6,131 bases of DNA from Holophagaceae bacterium UBA692 (GTDB taxonomy: Bacteria; Acidobacteriota; Holophagae; Holophagales; Holophagaceae): positions 1-6,131 of the forward strand of contig DBMS01000314.1 of NCBI GenBank assembly GCA_002297665.1, given 5' to 3'. Shown in pieces: positions 1-5,110 of the stretch. The stretch's first letter is position 1, and every line of letters starts with the position of its first letter. The notes beneath the pieces were generated by a model. That model saw only the letters and a program-made list of their open reading frames with translations, did not search any database and had not been told where the DNA came from. The translations under genes were made by a program, and so were the position numbers.

Positions 1-546
1 GTGGGCGGCCCGGCGGCTTCCGGAGTCCAGGCCCCCCGCGGGCCGGTCCACGAGCCAGAGCCTGGCGCCCTTGGCGCCGGCCCGGGCCAGGGCGGTCAAC
101 CAGCTGACCCGGTCCGCGGGGATGCGCGGCCTGGCGGCGGCGGACCGTTCCAGGCCGGCCCGCTCCAGCCAGCGCATGGCCTCGGCCTGGGCCTCGTCCC
201 GTCCGGCCTTGCGCGCGAAGCGCAGGGGCAGGGCCACGTTGTCCAGGAGGGTCAGGTTCACGGCGAGGCCGCCGTCCGTGGGCACCCAGCCCAGGTCACC
301 GGAATTGACGTAGGGGTGGCTCAGGGCGTCCAGGTCGACTTCCCTGCCCTCCAGCAGCACCCGCCCCGCCTGGGGCCGGACCAGGCCCGCGCAGAGCCTC
401 AGCAGGGCGGTGGCCCCGGTGCCCAGGCCCCCCTGGAGGTGCCACCGGGCGCCCTTCTCAAGGCGCCAGTCGAGGCCCTCGAACACCATGCGGCCGTCGG
501 GGGAGGCCAGGGAGACGCCTTCCAGGGCGAGGAGCGGCTCAGGCAT
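1..546 (-). CDS. Degenerate ABC-type ATPase (MlaF-like), probable pseudoenzyme, C-terminus beyond window
   Basis: The fold pattern is that of an ABC ATPase of the MlaF type, the cytoplasmic partner of an MlaE permease. Visible landmarks are a P-loop region at residues 39-49 followed by LCAGLVRPQAG (51-61), an MlaF-like stretch LLDNVALPL (100-108), LWLVDRP (163-169) and a D-loop-like GGLD (171-174). The key residues are altered. Walker A reads GGLGTGAT (39-46), with Ala45 where the lysine belongs. The Q-loop glutamine position appears to be Thr90. Before ALARA (152-156), where LSGGQ should be, there is only PADRVSW (143-149), about three residues shorter. The catalytic glutamate after Walker B Asp167 is Arg168. 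All 182 visible codons are open, with GC-rich third positions, so it reads as a maintained protein, not a decayed gene. The ATG at 546 overlaps the permease stop by 8 bp, implying translational coupling. The H-loop lies outside the window. The family assignment is good; loss of ATPase activity is inferred. Confidence 0.78.
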   Translation of the reverse strand, partial: MPEPLLALEGVSLASPDGRMVFEGLDWRLEKGARWHLQGGLGTGATALLRLCAGLVRPQAGRVLLEGREVDLDALSHPYVNSGDLGWVPTDGGLAVNLTLLDNVALPLRFARKAGRDEAQAEAMRWLERAGLERSAAARPRIPADRVSWLTALARAGAKGARLWLVDRPAGGLDSGSRRAAH

Positions 547-1366
547 AGATCAGCACCGACAGGAAGGCTCCCGCCAGGAGCAGGATCGCCAGGGAGCCCA
601 CGGCGGCCTTCGTGACGGCCTGGGGGATCTCGGTGGTGCTCATCCTCACCCGCAGGCCGTAGGACGTGCACAGCAGAGGGATGGCGGTGCCGAACACCAG
701 GGCCTTGCAAAGGGTCGCCGCCAGTTCCCGGGGGCCCACGGCCCGCACCAGCGCGTCGACGAAGGCCGAGAACGACAGCGGCAGGCGGAGCCAGGCCACC
801 AGGAACCCGCCCATGAGGGCCACCGTGTCGAAGTAGATGATCAGGGCGAACAGCGAGATGATGCCGCCCAGGAGCCTGGGCACGAGGAGATACTGCACCG
901 GGTCCACCCCGTTGAGGTAGAGGGCGTCGATCTCCCCGCTGAGCTGTCGGGAGGCCATCTCCGTTGCGATGGCGGTGCCGCTGCGGCTGATGACCACGAT
1001 GCCCACGAGAAGGGGCCCCAGTTCGCGGATGACCAGTTGGGCGAGAATCTGGCAGATGTAGTTCTCCATGCCGAAGCCCGAGAGCTGTCCGAAAACCTGA
1101 AGAAGCGTCACCCCGCCGATGAGCAGGGCCGCCAGGGTGCACAGGGGCAGGGCGTCCAGGGCCGTGAACCGGATCTGCGTGCGGGTCACCTCCAGCACCA
1201 CCCGCACCTGCTCGCCGCGCAGGCGCAGGCTCCCCTTCACGCAGGCGATGAAGAGCCAAGCGAGTGAGCCTACCTGGGCGAAGGCCGACCGGACGTTTCC
1301 CCCGAGACCGCGGGCGGCCTCCCCGGGCAGCGCGAGCAGCCTGAACGCGGGACCTTCGGATTTCAT
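539..1366 (-). CDS. mlaE: MlaE-family ABC transporter permease
   Basis: This is an inner-membrane permease of the MlaE/YrbE family, which in known systems moves phospholipids or related lipids between inner and outer membranes with MlaF and MlaD-type partners. The 275-residue length is normal. It has an amphipathic N-terminal stretch (about 33-46) and hydrophobic segments near 72-92, 116-128, 160-195, 218-236 and 255-274. The family hallmark is clear: RELGPLL (114-120), then EIDAL (145-149), NGVDPVQYLLVPR (152-164). The later conserved segment, usually glycine-rich (GGAEGVG-like), here reads RMSTTEIPQAVT (241-252), so the C-terminal third is divergent. The ATG at 1366 has a GAAGG-type ribosome site just upstream. 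The downstream ATPase-like gene overlaps its stop. No MlaD/MCE or MlaC gene is visible. The family is secure; the cargo, and whether it works as a canonical Mla transporter, are open. Confidence 0.9.
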   Translation of the reverse strand: MKSEGPAFRLLALPGEAARGLGGNVRSAFAQVGSLAWLFIACVKGSLRLRGEQVRVVLEVTRTQIRFTALDALPLCTLAALLIGGVTLLQVFGQLSGFGMENYICQILAQLVIRELGPLLVGIVVISRSGTAIATEMASRQLSGEIDALYLNGVDPVQYLLVPRLLGGIISLFALIIYFDTVALMGGFLVAWLRLPLSFSAFVDALVRAVGPRELAATLCKALVFGTAIPLLCTSYGLRVRMSTTEIPQAVTKAAVGSLAILLLAGAFLSVLIYA

Positions 1367-1406
1367 GCCTTCACCCTACCAAGTCCAGGCACGGTAAGCT
1401 AATGGC

Positions 1407-2279
1407 ATGGCGACCCAGAGCTGGAAATTCACGGTAGACCCCGCCGAGGAGGGCATGAGGCTGGACCAGCTGGTCTCGGCCCGCACCGGCCTGAGCCGCA
1501 GGAAGGCGCGGGAGGTGCTCCAGCTCGGCGGCGTCCAGGCCCACCGAAAGCGCATCAAGGTCGCCTCGAAGGTCCTCAAGGCCGGCACCGAGGTGTCGGT
1601 GTCCGTGGACGACGCGCTGGGCGCGCCCCTGGACATTGCCGTCCCCGTGCTCTTCGAGGACGACTTCCTGCTGGTGGTGGACAAGCCCGCGGGCATGGCC
1701 TCCCAGGGAACCCAGGCCTCGGACGCGCACGACCTCACCGCCCTCCTCCAGCGCCAGCGTCCCGGGCAGTTCCTGGCCCTCCAGCACCGCCTGGACCAGG
1801 GAACCTCGGGCATCCTGGTCATCGCCAAGCACCCCTCGGCCCACCTGGGCACGCAGTTCCAGGCCCGGACCATCGCCAAGACCTACCTGGCCCGGGTCTC
1901 CCGGCACCTGGAGCCGTGCGCGGTGGACCTGCCCATCGGGCGCGTGCGCAACTCGAAGCCCGCGAGGTTCGGCTGCACCGGCGACCTCCTGGACCCGCGC
2001 CCCTCCCTCACCGAGTTCCGCCCGGCCACGGAAGAGGAGACCCGCGGCTTCCTCCCCGGCTTCTGGGTGGTGGCCACGCCCCGCACGGGGCGCACGCACC
2101 AGATCCGGGTCCACCTGTCCCACCTGGGGGCGCCGGTTTTCGGCGACGGCCTCTACTTCGGCGAGAAGTCCGACCAGCTGTGGCTCCACGCGTGGAAGCT
2201 CTCCATCGAGCACCCCGTCACGGGAGCGCCCATGGAGCTGGTGGCGCCCCCGGGGCGGTTCATGGGGGACCCCGCGTGA
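1407..2279 (+). CDS. RluA-family RNA pseudouridine synthase
   Basis: This enzyme isomerises specific uridines to pseudouridine in RNA, most likely 23S rRNA. An N-terminal S4 RNA-binding domain covers about residues 17-65 (MRLDQLVSARTGLSRRKAREV). The catalytic domain begins near 80. The diagnostic motif HRLDQGTSGILV (127-138) holds the catalytic aspartate Asp130. The second conserved block RTGRTHQIRVHL (226-237) and the later LHAWKLSIEHP (260-270) are typical of RluA/RluC/RluD enzymes. The 290-residue length with an S4 domain fits RluC/RluD-like members better than the short RluA, but the target uridine cannot be read from sequence, so no symbol is given. The ATG at 1407 is preferred because it precedes the S4 domain by about 16 residues; no strong ribosome site is seen. 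The gene diverges from mlaE across only 40 bp and overlaps the next gene by 4 bp. Confidence 0.95.
   Translation: MATQSWKFTVDPAEEGMRLDQLVSARTGLSRRKAREVLQLGGVQAHRKRIKVASKVLKAGTEVSVSVDDALGAPLDIAVPVLFEDDFLLVVDKPAGMASQGTQASDAHDLTALLQRQRPGQFLALQHRLDQGTSGILVIAKHPSAHLGTQFQARTIAKTYLARVSRHLEPCAVDLPIGRVRNSKPARFGCTGDLLDPRPSLTEFRPATEEETRGFLPGFWVVATPRTGRTHQIRVHLSHLGAPVFGDGLYFGEKSDQLWLHAWKLSIEHPVTGAPMELVAPPGRFMGDPA
2264..2269 (+). promoter_or_regulatory. Ribosome binding site for the lipid kinase gene
   Basis: GGGGGA lies 6 bases before the GTG at 2276, inside the end of the pseudouridine synthase gene. It supports the GTG as the kinase start over codons farther upstream in the same frame, which would overlap the previous gene deeply. 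Confidence 0.5.
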
Positions 2280-3220
2280 TCCGGGCGCCCCTGGTCTTCA
2301 ACCCCCGGTCGGGGCAGGGGGGGATGGATCCCGCCGCGCTCCTGGCTCGGCTCCCCCGGGAGGTGCGGGACCGGCTCGAGCCGGTGCCCCTGGAACTCCC
2401 CTTCGACTACGAACCCTGGATCCGCCAGGCCCTGGCCGCGGGCGGACCGCTCCTGGTGTGGGGCGGCGACGGCACGATCCACCACGCCGGAGCCGCGCTG
2501 GCGGCCCTGGGCCTGCCGGTGGCCCTGGGCGCGGTACCGGGCGGTTCGGGCAACGGCCTCGTCCGGGGCCTGCGCACCCCCCTGGACCCCGCCGGCGCCG
2601 TCCTGCGCCTCCTGGAGGGCCGGGACCTGGCCATGGACCTGGGCCGCCTCGACGGCGCGCCCTTCCTCAACCTCTGCGGCACCGGCTTCGAGGCCGAGGT
2701 GGCCCTGGCCTTCGACCGGGCCCATGGCCGGGGCTTCCGGACCTACGCGCGCCAATGCGTGGGCCTCTGGAGGAACCACAAGGAGGTGGGCCTGGGGTGG
2801 GAGGCCGAACGTCCCTCGCAGGACACCTGGGGCCGCATGGACAAGCTCAGGGCCGCCTGGAGGGGCCCCGAGCCCGATCTGCCGGCCTCCGCCTGGAGCT
2901 TGTGCTTCGCCAACCTGCCCCAGTACGGCTCCGGCCTCTGGATCGCGCCCGGCGCGCACCCCGCCGACGGGATGCTCAGCTGGGTCCGGCTCAAGCGTCC
3001 CGGCGTGCTCGACATCCTGGCCGAGGTGCCCCAGCTGTTCCGGGAGGGCGGACGCACGCCCCTTCGCCAGGAAGGGCGCCTCCTGCGGGCGGTGGTGCGC
3101 CTGGACCGGTCCTGCCCCTGGCACATGGACGGCGAACCGGCGCCGGAGCGGGACCGGGCGGAGATCACGGTGGAGCCGGGGGCTTTTCCCATGCGGGTGA
3201 CGGCGGATTGCCCCTTCTGA
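2276..3220 (+). CDS. Diacylglycerol/sphingosine-kinase-like lipid kinase
   Basis: This is an ATP-dependent lipid kinase of the DAGK catalytic (LCB5/YegS/DgkB) family, which phosphorylates diacylglycerol, sphingoid bases or similar lipids at the membrane. Of 314 residues, the start shows the family's NPRSGQG (9-15). The nucleotide-binding GGDGT is at 63-67, the PGGSGNG loop at 88-94, and MDGEP at 284-288 near the C-terminus. GTGFEAEV in the middle matches the substrate-side conserved block. No signal peptide or membrane helix is seen. The start is GTG at 2276 (the IRAPLVFNPRSG beginning), overlapping the upstream TGA by four bases (GTGA). This implies translational coupling to the pseudouridine synthase; the pairing suggests shared expression, not a shared pathway. 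The GSGNG wording resembles sphingosine-kinase-like members more than the GTGND of YegS/DgkB, but the substrate cannot be settled from sequence. Confidence 0.9.
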   Translation: MIRAPLVFNPRSGQGGMDPAALLARLPREVRDRLEPVPLELPFDYEPWIRQALAAGGPLLVWGGDGTIHHAGAALAALGLPVALGAVPGGSGNGLVRGLRTPLDPAGAVLRLLEGRDLAMDLGRLDGAPFLNLCGTGFEAEVALAFDRAHGRGFRTYARQCVGLWRNHKEVGLGWEAERPSQDTWGRMDKLRAAWRGPEPDLPASAWSLCFANLPQYGSGLWIAPGAHPADGMLSWVRLKRPGVLDILAEVPQLFREGGRTPLRQEGRLLRAVVRLDRSCPWHMDGEPAPERDRAEITVEPGAFPMRVTADCPF

Positions 3221-3261
3221 ATGGACTGGCAGATTGATTCTCAAATAACGTTGCAATAGTG

Positions 3262-3310
3262 CCCCAACCGATCGTTGTAGCAAGCTGCTGGTTTGGGGGA
3301 TTTCAGTTTT
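3262..3310 (+). terminator. Possible terminator hairpin of the rluA-type/lipid kinase operon
   Basis: CCCCAACC at 3262-3269 pairs with GGTTTGGGG at 3290-3298, with one bulged base, around a 20-nt loop that can itself fold. It is followed by the T-rich but interrupted stretch ATTTCAGTTTT (3300-3310). Placement after the lipid kinase stop fits a terminator. The long loop and broken T-tract make it weak. Confidence 0.35.
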
Positions 3311-3312
3311 CA

Positions 3313-3324
3313 TCCTTCGAAGGA
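3313..3324. repeat. Perfect 12-bp palindrome TCCTTCGAAGGA
   Basis: The 12 bases are their own reverse complement. The element lies in the low-GC gap between the two converging genes, about 90 bp past the lipid kinase stop and 55 bp past the trmL stop. It could be part of a transcript-end structure or a dimeric protein binding site; nothing else in the window matches it. Confidence 0.6.
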
Positions 3325-3348
3325 AGTACGGGCATGGTGGGAGATCCT

Positions 3349-3376
3349 CGTAGGTGGGAATACCCGCTTTCCTACG
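3349..3376 (-). terminator. Hairpin just past the trmL stop
   Basis: CGTAG (3349-3353) pairs with CTACG (3372-3376), and an inner GTGGG (3354-3358) pairs with CCCGC (3363-3367), including one T-G wobble, around an AATA loop. A 4-base bulge separates the two halves, giving about ten base pairs. It begins 3 bases after the trmL stop codon on the minus strand. No U-run follows, so intrinsic termination is uncertain; it may instead protect the 3' end. Confidence 0.35.
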
Positions 3377-3379
3377 GCG

Positions 3380-3838
3380 CTACCAGCCCTCCGTCTGCCT
3401 CAGCGCCTCGTAGAGTCCCACCGCCGCCGCCTGGGCCAGGTTGAGGCTCCGGTGGAACGCTCCGCGCATGGGGATCTTAACCAGGCGCTCGGGATGGGCT
3501 TCGATGATCTCCGGCGGCAGGCCCACCGTCTCCCGGCCGAACACGAGGCCGTCGCCATCCTGCCACTTCACGTCGGTGTGCCGGCGGTCGCCCTTGGTGC
3601 TGAAGAACCACAGCCGCATTTCCGGCTCCGCGGCCAGGAAGGCCTCCCAGGACGCGTGGTGGGTGGGGTTCAGGCGCTCCCAGTAGTCCAGGCCCGCCCG
3701 GCGCAGGTAGTAGTCCGACGTGTCGAAGCCCAGGGGGTGGATCAGGTGCAGCCGGGTGTCGGTGGACACGCAGAGGCGGCCGATGCTGCCCGTGTTCTGG
3801 GGGATTTCGGGCTGGTGGAGCACGATGTGGAAGGGCAC
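3380..3838 (-). CDS. trmL: tRNA (cytidine/uridine-34) 2'-O-methyltransferase, TrmL type
   Basis: This is a SPOUT-class, SAM-dependent enzyme that methylates the ribose 2'-OH of the wobble nucleotide (position 34) of certain leucine tRNAs in characterised members. The 152-residue length matches the minimalist TrmL family (about 155). It opens with the family pattern FHIVLHQPEIPQNTGSIGR (3-21). The knot region has GLVFGRETVGLP, and the C-terminal end has IPMRGAFHRSLNLAQAAAV before a final YEALRQ helix. The start chosen is GTG at 3838, because it places the conserved FHIVLHQPEIPQNTG right at the N-terminus and an AAAGG ribosome site lies 8 bases before it; the frame is open farther upstream but without family-like sequence. 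It is a single gene diverging from the HIT gene, converging on the lipid kinase, with its own promoter-like sequence upstream. Confidence 0.93.
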   Translation of the reverse strand: MPFHIVLHQPEIPQNTGSIGRLCVSTDTRLHLIHPLGFDTSDYYLRRAGLDYWERLNPTHHASWEAFLAAEPEMRLWFFSTKGDRRHTDVKWQDGDGLVFGRETVGLPPEIIEAHPERLVKIPMRGAFHRSLNLAQAAAVGLYEALRQTEGW

Positions 3839-3841
3839 GGG

Positions 3842-3870
3842 TTCAACCTTTCGATACCTTCGATCATAAT
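3842..3870 (+). promoter_or_regulatory. Candidate promoter of the HIT-nadC pair
   Basis: CATAAT (3865-3870) resembles a -10 box, and TTCAAC (3842-3847), a poor -35 match, lies 17 bp upstream. Between them sit two near-copies of a short direct repeat, CCTTTCGAT (3847-3855) and CCTTCGAT (3857-3864), about one helical turn apart, which could be an operator. The -10 shares bases with the opposing trmL -10. Confidence 0.35.
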
Positions 3871-3890
3871 CCGGGCAAAATACAGGGCAA
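3863..3890 (-). promoter_or_regulatory. Candidate sigma70-like promoter of trmL
   Basis: On the minus strand TTGCCC (3890-3885) and TATGAT (3868-3863) are separated by 16 bp, a good match to -35 and -10 consensus (four and five of six bases). Transcription would begin near 3856, giving a leader of roughly 18 bases before the GTG at 3838. It overlaps the opposing HIT promoter candidate. Confidence 0.45.
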
Positions 3891-3892
3891 CC

Positions 3893-3897
3893 GGGAG
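3893..3897 (+). promoter_or_regulatory. Ribosome binding site of the HIT gene
   Basis: GGGAG lies 5 bases before the ATG at 3903, supporting that start. Confidence 0.55.
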
Positions 3898-3902
3898 CCA
3901 CC

Positions 3903-4253
3903 ATGTCCGACCCCAACTGCATCTTCTGCAAGATCGCCGCCAGGCAGATCCCCGCGACCTTCGTCCACGAGGACGAGGACGTGGTGGCGTTCCGGGACAT
4001 CTCGCCCCAGGCCCCCACCCACATCGTGATCATCCCCCGGGTCCACCTGGCCGGACTCAACGACGTCACGCCCGAACTGGCGCCGGTGGTGGGGAAGATC
4101 GCCCTGGTGGCCCGCAAGCTCGCGGCCGAGGAAGGCCGCGTGGCCTCGGGGTGGCGGCTGGTGTCCAACGCCGGGCCCGACGCGGGGCAGACGGTGTTCC
4201 ACCTGCACTTCCACCTCCTGGGCGGGCGCCCCATGGCCGGAAGGATGGTCTAG
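3903..4253 (+). CDS. HIT-family (HINT-type) nucleotide-binding hydrolase
   Basis: This is a small cytoplasmic histidine-triad protein of the HINT branch, whose characterised members hydrolyse nucleoside phosphoramidates and acyl-nucleotide adducts such as aminoacyl-AMP. The 116-residue length is typical. The beginning CIFCKI (6-11) is the usual HINT start, with Cys6 and Cys9 as possible zinc ligands. HIVIIPRVHL (40-49) forms the conserved strand. The triad HLHFHLLGG (100-108) holds His100, His102 (expected nucleophile) and His104, and SNAGPDAGQTVFH just before it is the standard lead-in. All expected active-site residues are present. The start ATG at 3903 follows a GGGAG site by 5 bases. nadC begins 2 bp after the stop, so the two are almost certainly co-transcribed. 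The physiological substrate is unknown, as for most bacterial HINT proteins. Confidence 0.94.
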   Translation: MSDPNCIFCKIAARQIPATFVHEDEDVVAFRDISPQAPTHIVIIPRVHLAGLNDVTPELAPVVGKIALVARKLAAEEGRVASGWRLVSNAGPDAGQTVFHLHFHLLGGRPMAGRMV

Positions 4254-4255
4254 CC

Positions 4256-5095
4256 ATGTTCAACGCGCCGCACCCCCTGACCTATGCGGATGCCGTCCGT
4301 GCCTTCCTGCGGGAGGACTGGGGCACCCAGGACTGGACCTCGGCCTCGGTGCCGGACCGCCCCATGGAGGCCCGGGTGGTGGCCAAGGGGCGCCTCGTGC
4401 TGGCCGGGCTGCCGGTGGCCGCGGAGGTCTTCCGGGCCGTGGACCCGGCGCTGAAGGTCGTTCCCGGGGCCCAGGACGGCGACCGCGTGGACGCGGGCGC
4501 CGTGGTGATGCGCATCGAGGGGTCCAGCCGGGCCATCCTCATGGCCGAACGGGTGATGCTCAACCTCCTGCAGCGCCTTTCGGGCACGGCGACCCTCACG
4601 CGCGCCTTCGTGGACGCGGTGGCCGGCACCGGCGCCCGCATCCTGGACACCCGCAAGACCACGCCGGGCCTCAAGCTGCTGGAGAAGTACGCCGTGCGCT
4701 GCGGCGGCGGGTTCAACCACCGCCTCACCCTGGGCGACGGCGTCCTGCTCAAGGAGAACCACATCGCCGCCGCCGGCGGCATCCGCGAGGCCGTGGAGCA
4801 GGCCCGGGCCGTCGCCCCGAACCTGGTGCGCATCGAGGTGGAGGCCGAGACCCTGCAGCAAGTCGCCGAGTGCCTGGCGACCCCCGGGGTGGACGGCGTC
4901 CTGCTGGACAACATGACCCTCGCGCAGATGGCCGAGGCCGTGGCCCTGCGGGCCGGCAGCCCGGTCTTCCTGGAGGCCAGCGGAAACCTCACCCTGGAGC
5001 GCGCGCGGGCGGTGGCGGAGACCGGGGTGGATTTCCTGAGCGTGGGCGCGCTCACCCACAGCGCTCCGTCCGTGGATCTGAGCCTGAGGTTCTAG
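4256..5095 (+). CDS. nadC: Nicotinate-nucleotide diphosphorylase (quinolinate phosphoribosyltransferase)
   Basis: NadC converts quinolinate and PRPP to nicotinate mononucleotide, CO2 and pyrophosphate, the third step of de novo NAD synthesis, in the cytoplasm. The 279 residues match the family. The N-terminal domain (about 1-110) leads to ERVMLNLLQRLSG (98-110). The barrel has DTRKTTPGLK (131-140), then YAVRCGGGFNHR (145-156), LKENH (165-169), IEVE (193-196), LLDN (216-219), EASGN (240-244) and the closing SVGALTHSAPSVDLSL (262-277). Every conserved substrate and PRPP contact block I know for the family is present, so it should be active. The start ATG at 4256 lies 2 bp after the HIT stop; GGAAGGA (4239-4245) inside the HIT gene is the likely ribosome site. 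No nadA or nadB is in the window. The stop lies in an inverted repeat shared with the facing gene. Confidence 0.97.
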   Translation: MFNAPHPLTYADAVRAFLREDWGTQDWTSASVPDRPMEARVVAKGRLVLAGLPVAAEVFRAVDPALKVVPGAQDGDRVDAGAVVMRIEGSSRAILMAERVMLNLLQRLSGTATLTRAFVDAVAGTGARILDTRKTTPGLKLLEKYAVRCGGGFNHRLTLGDGVLLKENHIAAAGGIREAVEQARAVAPNLVRIEVEAETLQQVAECLATPGVDGVLLDNMTLAQMAEAVALRAGSPVFLEASGNLTLERARAVAETGVDFLSVGALTHSAPSVDLSLRF

Positions 5096-5110
5096 AGCCT
5101 CCTAGAACTC
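5087..5110. terminator. Shared inverted repeat containing both convergent stop codons
   Basis: GTTCTAG (5089-5095) and CTAGAAC (5102-5108) are perfect reverse complements around the 6-base spacer AGCCTC; an outer pair can form if G5088 bulges. The first arm ends with the nadC TAG and the second begins with the TAG of the facing cheY-like gene. Either transcript could form a short hairpin here. No T-tract follows on either side, so a true bidirectional terminator is uncertain. Confidence 0.45.

Larger units (their letters stand above)
3221..3379. other. Low-GC intergenic gap between converging genes
   Basis: This 159-bp gap is about 51% G+C by hand count, clearly below the flanking genes. I see no convincing gene in it. 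It holds three inverted repeats (3262-3298, 3313-3324 and 3349-3376), listed separately. It most likely carries the 3' ends of the lipid kinase transcript (plus) and the trmL transcript (minus). A small structured RNA is possible but unsupported beyond the repeats. Confidence 0.6.

Noticed and set aside
1..546. The ATPase-like gene as an ordinary pseudogene
   Set aside because: No stop or frameshift occurs in 182 codons, third positions stay GC-rich, and it overlaps the permease stop cleanly. A recent start of decay to the left of the window cannot be excluded.
399..1267. Long open frames on both strands over the permease gene, plus similar ones over most other genes
   Set aside because: They are low-complexity, rich in Arg, Gly, Pro, Ala and His, match no family pattern, and arise from the GC-rich third positions of the real genes on the other frame or strand.
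3311..3335. TTCGAA-containing stretch resembling a tRNA T-loop
   Set aside because: The five bases on either side do not pair as a T-stem, and no anticodon, D or acceptor arms can be found around it.
3259..3444. A 61-codon plus-strand frame beginning in the gap after the lipid kinase
   Set aside because: It runs into trmL on the opposite strand, has no ribosome site and ends in a proline-rich low-complexity tail typical of a shadow frame.
3839..4234. N-terminal extension of TrmL in the open frame upstream of 3838
   Set aside because: It would lie antisense to the HIT gene and lacks family similarity. The conserved TrmL start begins directly after the GTG at 3838.
3293..4255. A 321-residue N-terminal extension of NadC in the same open frame
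   Set aside because: The added part crosses trmL and the HIT gene and looks like shadow sequence. The NadC fold begins just after the ATG at 4256, which follows a ribosome site.
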